DNA of 10,645 bases from Halanaerobiaceae bacterium (GTDB taxonomy: Bacteria > Bacillota_F > Halanaerobiia > Halanaerobiales > CSSED10-376), in the NCBI GenBank assembly GCA_003557445.1, contig PWOK01000076.1, positions 1 to 10,645 on the forward strand, written 5' to 3'. The translations under genes and the position numbers were made by a program. Shown piece by piece: positions 7,162 through 10,645 of the stretch. The number at the start of each line of letters is the position of its first letter. The stretch's first letter is position 1. Under the pieces are notes generated by a model that worked only from the letters and a program-made list of their open reading frames with translations, was not told the DNA's origin and did no database searches.

Positions 7162-9725
7162 ATAATATTAATCATAAAATAGGGAAATAAAATTTCTGGA
7201 TTGTTAATACCGGGGTAAATTAAACAATTGCTTTCTTTTATGGTAGAAAAATATATTAATAAATCCCTTTTTTCATCCAGATAGTCTTCAGGTATAATAC
7301 CTCTGTATTTTTGACCATCTTTTTCCATGGTAATGGTATTAAAACTCCCTTCAAGCTGATTCATTTTTCTATAATGTATTTTTATATCATCATAATTATA
7401 ATAACCACCAGTTGTTAACTTTATATATAAGTCTTCATCAGCTGAATGCCGGTCAGGTATTTCTGTATCAATACTGAAAGAAAAACAATCTGAACTTTTG
7501 GGAAATATATTATTATCTGTATCCACAGATTTTTCTGTTTTTTTCTCTATTAACATCATTTCTAACTTCTCCAGATCCCTATTAATTTCTATCAATCTAT
7601 CCTTCCAGTGCCCCTTCCTTCCCGGTCCAACTCCTGTTCCAAAAATTAAATCATCATTATAGACACCATCACTTACAGCAACAATTTCTTCCCAGTATTT
7701 CCTGGCTTTTAAATAATAATTATGGGCCTGTTTTAAATAATTAATCCTTTCTGTTTTTTGATACAGACTTAAATTAACTGCTGATTTAATTTTTTCTGAA
7801 TGAAACAGGGCCAGGTTCTTTAATATTTTAAAATCAATCCCTGAAGTTAAAAATTCAATCTCCTGATTTTTATGTTGAAAACTAATATCCTTTTGTTCAA
7901 GTTTGTTTAAAAGATTATCAATTTCCTGAGCAATATTTTTCAACCATTCACCGGTCTGTAATGGAGTATATTTATGTTCAAACTCTTCCTTTAATAAATC
8001 GGAAGTATATTGATCAATACTGTAAAACAATCCCGGTTCAGACGGTTCAGTGTTAATATAATTCACTCCTCCAAAATCTTTATTATAATTATTTTCAGAA
8101 AAAAGAGCTCCTCCAGTACTCAATTCCACCCAATAAATTAAAGCTGGATGTCTGGGCATATGAAATGCTGTGATCAGGGGAAGAATTTTGCTGGCAGCTC
8201 GATATGTTTTCTCAATCAAATCTCCTATTTCACCAGTTCCAAATCTATTATTAAATTCCCTCATCCATATTTTTTTATCTGTAGCAGGATTATAACCTAT
8301 TCTTCCAAAAACCAGATACCAGAACCAGTATCGTTCATTTTCCCATTTACCCAATCTGTATTTTTCATCTTTATATAATGACCAGTTATTTTTATGTATA
8401 CTGGCCCTGCCTCCTTTCATGCTTAAGGGATCCGTTATTTCAAATCCTTTTGCCTGTCCCGGTTTTATACTATTAACAAAACGTCTGGCATAATCAGGAT
8501 CACCCCATAATAATATATTTGATGAGCCAATATTCCATAACCTATAAATCATATCAAACCAGAGTGGTTTTTCTAATAAATCAGAATAACTGTAACGACG
8601 ACTATGATTTAAATCATCAAGCCTTTTTAGTTCTCCACTACGCATTTTTGATACATGATAGGGCAAACCCAGGTGTTCACACCAATACTTAGTGGGTACT
8701 TCTAAATCAATTCCCAATTTCTGAGTATAATCAATCATGTGATCAGTAAGTCCTTTTGCTCTTAATGCCAATTTAACTTTCTTTTTACTGTTATTATTAT
8801 GTCTGGCAAAATATTTTATTATTTTTTTCCAAAAATATTCATTGGTTTCCCTGGTTCCCACACCTGATTCTAAATTAACCCTTAATTGGACACCATCTAT
8901 TTCCGGGCATTTTCCCAATAATGTCTTCAATCCCCTGGCACAATAAAGAGATAGTTCTTTTTCATCTTTTGATATTCCAGTAATCATCTGTTTTTGATCA
9001 TCTGTCCAGGGAACCTGTTGCCAGGTACTAAAGTAAAAATTAATTCCATAATATGAACATAAGTGACCAATTTTTCTGAGTTGTTTTATATTTTTTTCTC
9101 TCTTATTTCTATCAACACCTTCAGGTGATACTTTCTCATAACCTGGAACTTTAACAAAATATGAATAAGGGGGAGACATATATCCGGTATCAAAACCGGT
9201 AATTAAAACAAATCTATTATATCTGTATAAAGCAAGACGTCTTAAATAATAATGCCAGAATTCCTGACTGTAAAACCAGCTATTATCAAGGGGACCCATA
9301 AGAAATCTGTTGGCTCCCCTTATTTTCACTTCTGGAAATTCTACTGAATCTTTAATTTGTAATAAACCATTGATACCCATATGTTTAATCTCCCGGGATA
9401 GGTCCAATAAACCATACATTAATCCTTTTATATCAGTTCCGGCAATAACTAATAGTTTATTGTTTTCAATATCACACCATTGATATACAATTCCTTCAGG
9501 CTTTTTAGAGATATCAATTCCACTCAAATCAAGTAATCTTTTTATATTTTTATTTTCCACCAATCCCATAATAATAGTATACCCTTTTTCAATATTTTTC
9601 CAGTGTTTAATTTCATTAATATTAACATGTTTTTTTAACTCTCTTAATAACATTTCTTTTCCATGTTTTACAGGACCATTTCCCATACTAAAATTAATAA
9701 TATTAATTTCATTATCTGAAAACAT
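7158..9725 (-). CDS. Large GH67/GH20-like putative glycoside hydrolase, family unassigned
   Basis: This 855-residue protein is of no family I can name, but its layout is that of a glycosidase. Residues 1-115 look like the alpha/beta domain found before GH20/GH67 barrels, ending in the typical LLVIAGTDIKGLMYGLLDL. About 128-480 looks like a (beta/alpha)8 barrel, rich in aromatic residues: VKIRGANRFLMGPLDNSW, RFVLITGFD, YGINFYFSTW, GVQLRVNLESGVG, LEVPTKYWCEHLG and NILLWGDPDYARRF. Candidate catalytic acids are Glu286, Glu342 and Glu350. A helical part (about 485-725) follows, then a C-terminal beta-sandwich (about 740-855). No signal peptide is seen, so it is probably cytoplasmic. ATG is preceded by AGGGGGA at an 8-base spacing. 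It heads the minus-strand cluster, with an inverted repeat in its promoter region, and lies back to back with a uxuA relic. An alpha-glucuronidase-like activity is a guess from fold style and context; other uronic-acid or hexosamine substrates are equally possible. Confidence 0.65.
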   Translation of the reverse strand: MFSDNEINIINFSMGNGPVKHGKEMLLRELKKHVNINEIKHWKNIEKGYTIIMGLVENKNIKRLLDLSGIDISKKPEGIVYQWCDIENNKLLVIAGTDIKGLMYGLLDLSREIKHMGINGLLQIKDSVEFPEVKIRGANRFLMGPLDNSWFYSQEFWHYYLRRLALYRYNRFVLITGFDTGYMSPPYSYFVKVPGYEKVSPEGVDRNKREKNIKQLRKIGHLCSYYGINFYFSTWQQVPWTDDQKQMITGISKDEKELSLYCARGLKTLLGKCPEIDGVQLRVNLESGVGTRETNEYFWKKIIKYFARHNNNSKKKVKLALRAKGLTDHMIDYTQKLGIDLEVPTKYWCEHLGLPYHVSKMRSGELKRLDDLNHSRRYSYSDLLEKPLWFDMIYRLWNIGSSNILLWGDPDYARRFVNSIKPGQAKGFEITDPLSMKGGRASIHKNNWSLYKDEKYRLGKWENERYWFWYLVFGRIGYNPATDKKIWMREFNNRFGTGEIGDLIEKTYRAASKILPLITAFHMPRHPALIYWVELSTGGALFSENNYNKDFGGVNYINTEPSEPGLFYSIDQYTSDLLKEEFEHKYTPLQTGEWLKNIAQEIDNLLNKLEQKDISFQHKNQEIEFLTSGIDFKILKNLALFHSEKIKSAVNLSLYQKTERINYLKQAHNYYLKARKYWEEIVAVSDGVYNDDLIFGTGVGPGRKGHWKDRLIEINRDLEKLEMMLIEKKTEKSVDTDNNIFPKSSDCFSFSIDTEIPDRHSADEDLYIKLTTGGYYNYDDIKIHYRKMNQLEGSFNTITMEKDGQKYRGIIPEDYLDEKRDLLIYFSTIKESNCLIYPGINNPEILFPYFMINII

Positions 9726-9765
9726 TTATTTTTCCCCCTAAAATTATTATAATCTGTTAATTTTA

Positions 9766-9794
9766 ATTATATAGTATTTACTATATGATTAAAA
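9766..9794 (-). promoter_or_regulatory. Candidate promoter of the 855-residue glycosidase gene
   Basis: A TATAAT hexamer at 9771-9766 on the minus strand stands about 41 bases before the ATG. With a 17-base spacer the -35 would be TTTTAA (9794-9789), matching only three of six consensus bases. Such a weak -35 often goes with an activator, but a second TATAAT nearer the gene (in AGATTATAATAAT, around 9745-9757) could be used instead. The inverted repeat at 9769-9786 fills the spacer of this candidate. Confidence 0.4.
9769..9786. promoter_or_regulatory. Perfect 8-2-8 inverted repeat, likely operator
   Basis: ATATAGTATTTACTATAT is a perfect inverted repeat with 8-base arms and a 2-base centre. 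It overlaps the candidate -10 and fills the spacer of the promoter upstream of the 855-residue glycosidase, a usual position for a GntR- or LacI-type sugar repressor. It does not match the catabolite-control cre consensus. No regulator gene is in the window, so the binding protein is unknown. Confidence 0.5.
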
Positions 9795-9837
9795 GAATAT
9801 AATTTGATACTATGGAGCATATTTTTGCTATGAATAA

Positions 9838-9957
9838 TTGGGGTTACCTTCAAGAGATGGTTACATAGAAAATTATAAAAATACTATAAAAAAATTATCA
9901 CGGGTTGGTGTTAAAGTAATCTGTTATAATTTTATGCCAGTTTTTGACTGGACCAGA
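9838..9957 (+). pseudogene. uxuA: Decayed fragment of D-mannonate dehydratase
   Basis: In the frame beginning at 9838 the translation contains [13 protein letters not shown] and then [17 protein letters not shown]. These are the central conserved stretches of UxuA, which dehydrates D-mannonate to 2-keto-3-deoxygluconate in glucuronate breakdown (E. coli has CGIRTVCYNFMPVLDWTR). About 40 codons of a normally 350-400-codon gene survive. The frame is blocked upstream by a TAA at 9835-9837, where the HEDIK part of the family should be and where bases seem to be missing. Downstream, the residues after DWTR do not match the expected TDL region. The frame runs on to a TAA at 10012-10014, and its last 18 codons ([12 protein letters not shown] and so on) might be a trace of the extreme C-terminus left by an internal deletion, but that is weak. 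No start codon or ribosome binding site is present. It lies in the upstream region of the intact lipoprotein gene. Confidence 0.85.
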
Positions 9958-9973
9958 TTGATACATTTATGGT
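9944..9973 (+). promoter_or_regulatory. Candidate promoter of the lipoprotein gene, inside the uxuA relic
   Basis: TTGACT (9944-9949) and TATGGT (9968-9973) are separated by 18 bases, about 54 bases before the lipoprotein ATG. An alternative is TTGATA (9958-9963) with TATGAA (9982-9987), also 18 bases apart. Both have good -35 and imperfect -10 elements, and the sequence cannot decide between them. Confidence 0.35.
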
Positions 9974-10026
9974 ATTCTAAATATGAAAAAATTATATCAA
10001 TAAAAAAATACTAAAGGAGTGAAAAA

Positions 10027-10542
10027 ATGAAAAACAAATTAATTTTAATACTGATTGTAATAACTGCTACTTTCTTATTATTATCAGCATGTGAACCCCC
10101 TGAACCAGAAGCTGAATGGCCAGTCTGGAGTTTACAGGATGGTGATTATCGGGGACATTTTGATGACAGGGAGCATAATTTAAGCATTCAGATTACTCTT
10201 GAGGATGAAGAAATTGTTAACACCAGAATTAGACATCAACAATATGATGGTATAGTATATGATGCTGCTGATCCTGAAATTCCTGAAGGTTATATTTTTA
10301 ATGAAGAACAGATTAGAGGAATGGCAGAACAGTACATAGAAGCATTAAAATTCCTGGAAGGAGCTCAGGGCAGAGATGAAATAGTGGAAAGGCTGGCTTA
10401 TATGGAAGGAACTCCAGAAGGTACTCCGGTTCTTGATGCTATAGAGACCGAAGTTGATGGAGTAACTGCAGCAACAATTAGATCAAGTAAAATTGCCTCT
10501 GCAGTACGAGATGCTTTCAATAGAGGTAGATATAGAGAATAA
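10027..10542 (+). CDS. Small FMN-binding-domain lipoprotein
   Basis: This 171-residue protein begins with a classic lipoprotein signal: Lys-rich start, hydrophobic stretch (5-19) and lipobox L-S-A-C with the lipidated cysteine at residue 22, followed by an acidic, proline-rich linker. It should be anchored on the outer face of the membrane. From about 36 to 165 it resembles the FMN-binding domain of NqrC/RnfG-like proteins: DGDYRGHFD, then a strand pattern ending IQITLEDEEIVNTRI, and near the C-terminus EVDGVTAATIRSSKIASAV. The last segment matches the D-x-x-(S/T)-(G/x)-A-T flavinylation motif used by ApbE, making Thr150 the probable covalent FMN site; the usual Gly before Ala-Thr is Ala here. 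GGAG lies 7 bases before ATG. No partner electron-transfer gene or apbE is in the window. A role in extracytoplasmic electron transfer is family knowledge; the actual partner is unknown. Domain call fairly sure, flavinylation inferred. Confidence 0.8.
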   Translation: MKNKLILILIVITATFLLLSACEPPEPEAEWPVWSLQDGDYRGHFDDREHNLSIQITLEDEEIVNTRIRHQQYDGIVYDAADPEIPEGYIFNEEQIRGMAEQYIEALKFLEGAQGRDEIVERLAYMEGTPEGTPVLDAIETEVDGVTAATIRSSKIASAVRDAFNRGRYRE

Positions 10543-10577
10543 AGACATATTTTAAAATCTTTGATTAGTAAAAGTGC

Positions 10578-10637
10578 GATAAAGCAAAGTATTGGGCTAT
10601 TGGATATTCTCCAGTAGCCCAATGCTTTATCATTTTT
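10578..10637 (+). terminator. Long hairpin with T-run after the lipoprotein gene
   Basis: GATAAAGC (10578-10585) pairs with GCTTTATC (10624-10631), and ATTGGGCTA (10591-10599) with TAGCCCAAT (10615-10623). Four more pairs include a G-T, and the loop is 7 bases. A 5-base bulge (AAAGT) sits on the left arm. TTTTT follows at 10633-10637. It lies 35 bases beyond the lipoprotein stop and is the best terminator candidate in the window. An A-run on the other side means it may also serve a convergent gene outside the window. Confidence 0.7.
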
Positions 10638-10645
10638 GCCTATTC

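Noticed and set aside
8148..8378. Open frame on the plus strand inside the 855-residue gene
   Set aside because: Antisense to a continuous domain-bearing frame, with no ribosome binding site or family resemblance.
9739..9840. Catabolite-control cre site upstream of the glycosidase cluster
   Set aside because: I looked for the TGNAAACGNTNNCA-type pattern and found no acceptable match; the palindrome present has a different sequence.
9832..9870. Short open frame starting ATG at 9832 in the uxuA relic
   Set aside because: It is only 12 codons long, is in a different frame from the UxuA match and has no ribosome binding site.
10398..10622. Open frame on the minus strand overlapping the lipoprotein gene and its terminator
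   Set aside because: Its start lies inside the terminator hairpin and its body is antisense to the conserved flavinylation motif region.
1..10645. CRISPR array, transposon ends, tRNA or rRNA genes
   Set aside because: I saw no regularly spaced repeats, transposase motifs, matching terminal repeats, or tRNA-like or rRNA-like sequence in the window.

Overview
The window is AT-rich (about two-thirds A+T by eye) with strong GGAGG-type ribosome binding sites, TTG/ATG starts, A/T-rich spacers and a short lipoprotein signal. This fits a low-GC Bacillota, possibly an anaerobe of the Halanaerobiales/Clostridia type. The lineage is inference from style, not from a marker gene.

Layout. Almost everything lies on the minus strand and is transcribed from right to left. 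The first gene (7158-9725) encodes an 855-residue protein built like a GH67/GH20-type glycosidase but not assignable to a family I know. A perfect 8-2-8 inverted repeat lies in its upstream region. An aldo/keto reductase (6078-7049) follows with its own promoter, then a one-cysteine peroxiredoxin (5359-5823), then a large GH2 beta-galactosidase-like enzyme with a LamG insertion (1550-5263). A small clan GH-A-like glycosidase (252-1517) comes 32 bases later. Hairpins after the first three genes suggest several transcripts rather than one long operon. Only the GH2 and the small glycosidase are clearly coupled.

On the plus strand, between the 855-residue gene and the right edge, sits a short decayed piece of uxuA (D-mannonate dehydratase), recognisable from its [12 protein letters not shown] core. 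It is followed by an intact small FMN-binding-domain lipoprotein and a large terminator-like hairpin.

How it may fit together. The three glycosidases lack signal peptides, so they probably act in the cytoplasm on imported oligosaccharides. The uxuA relic belongs to the glucuronate pathway, and the 855-residue protein resembles alpha-glucuronidases in layout. The locus may therefore be, or have been, part of a pathway for uronic-acid-containing glycans. No transporter, regulator or sugar kinase is present in the window. The aldo/keto reductase and peroxiredoxin look like neighbours with separate control. The lipoprotein is an extracytoplasmic redox protein and need not be related to the sugar genes.
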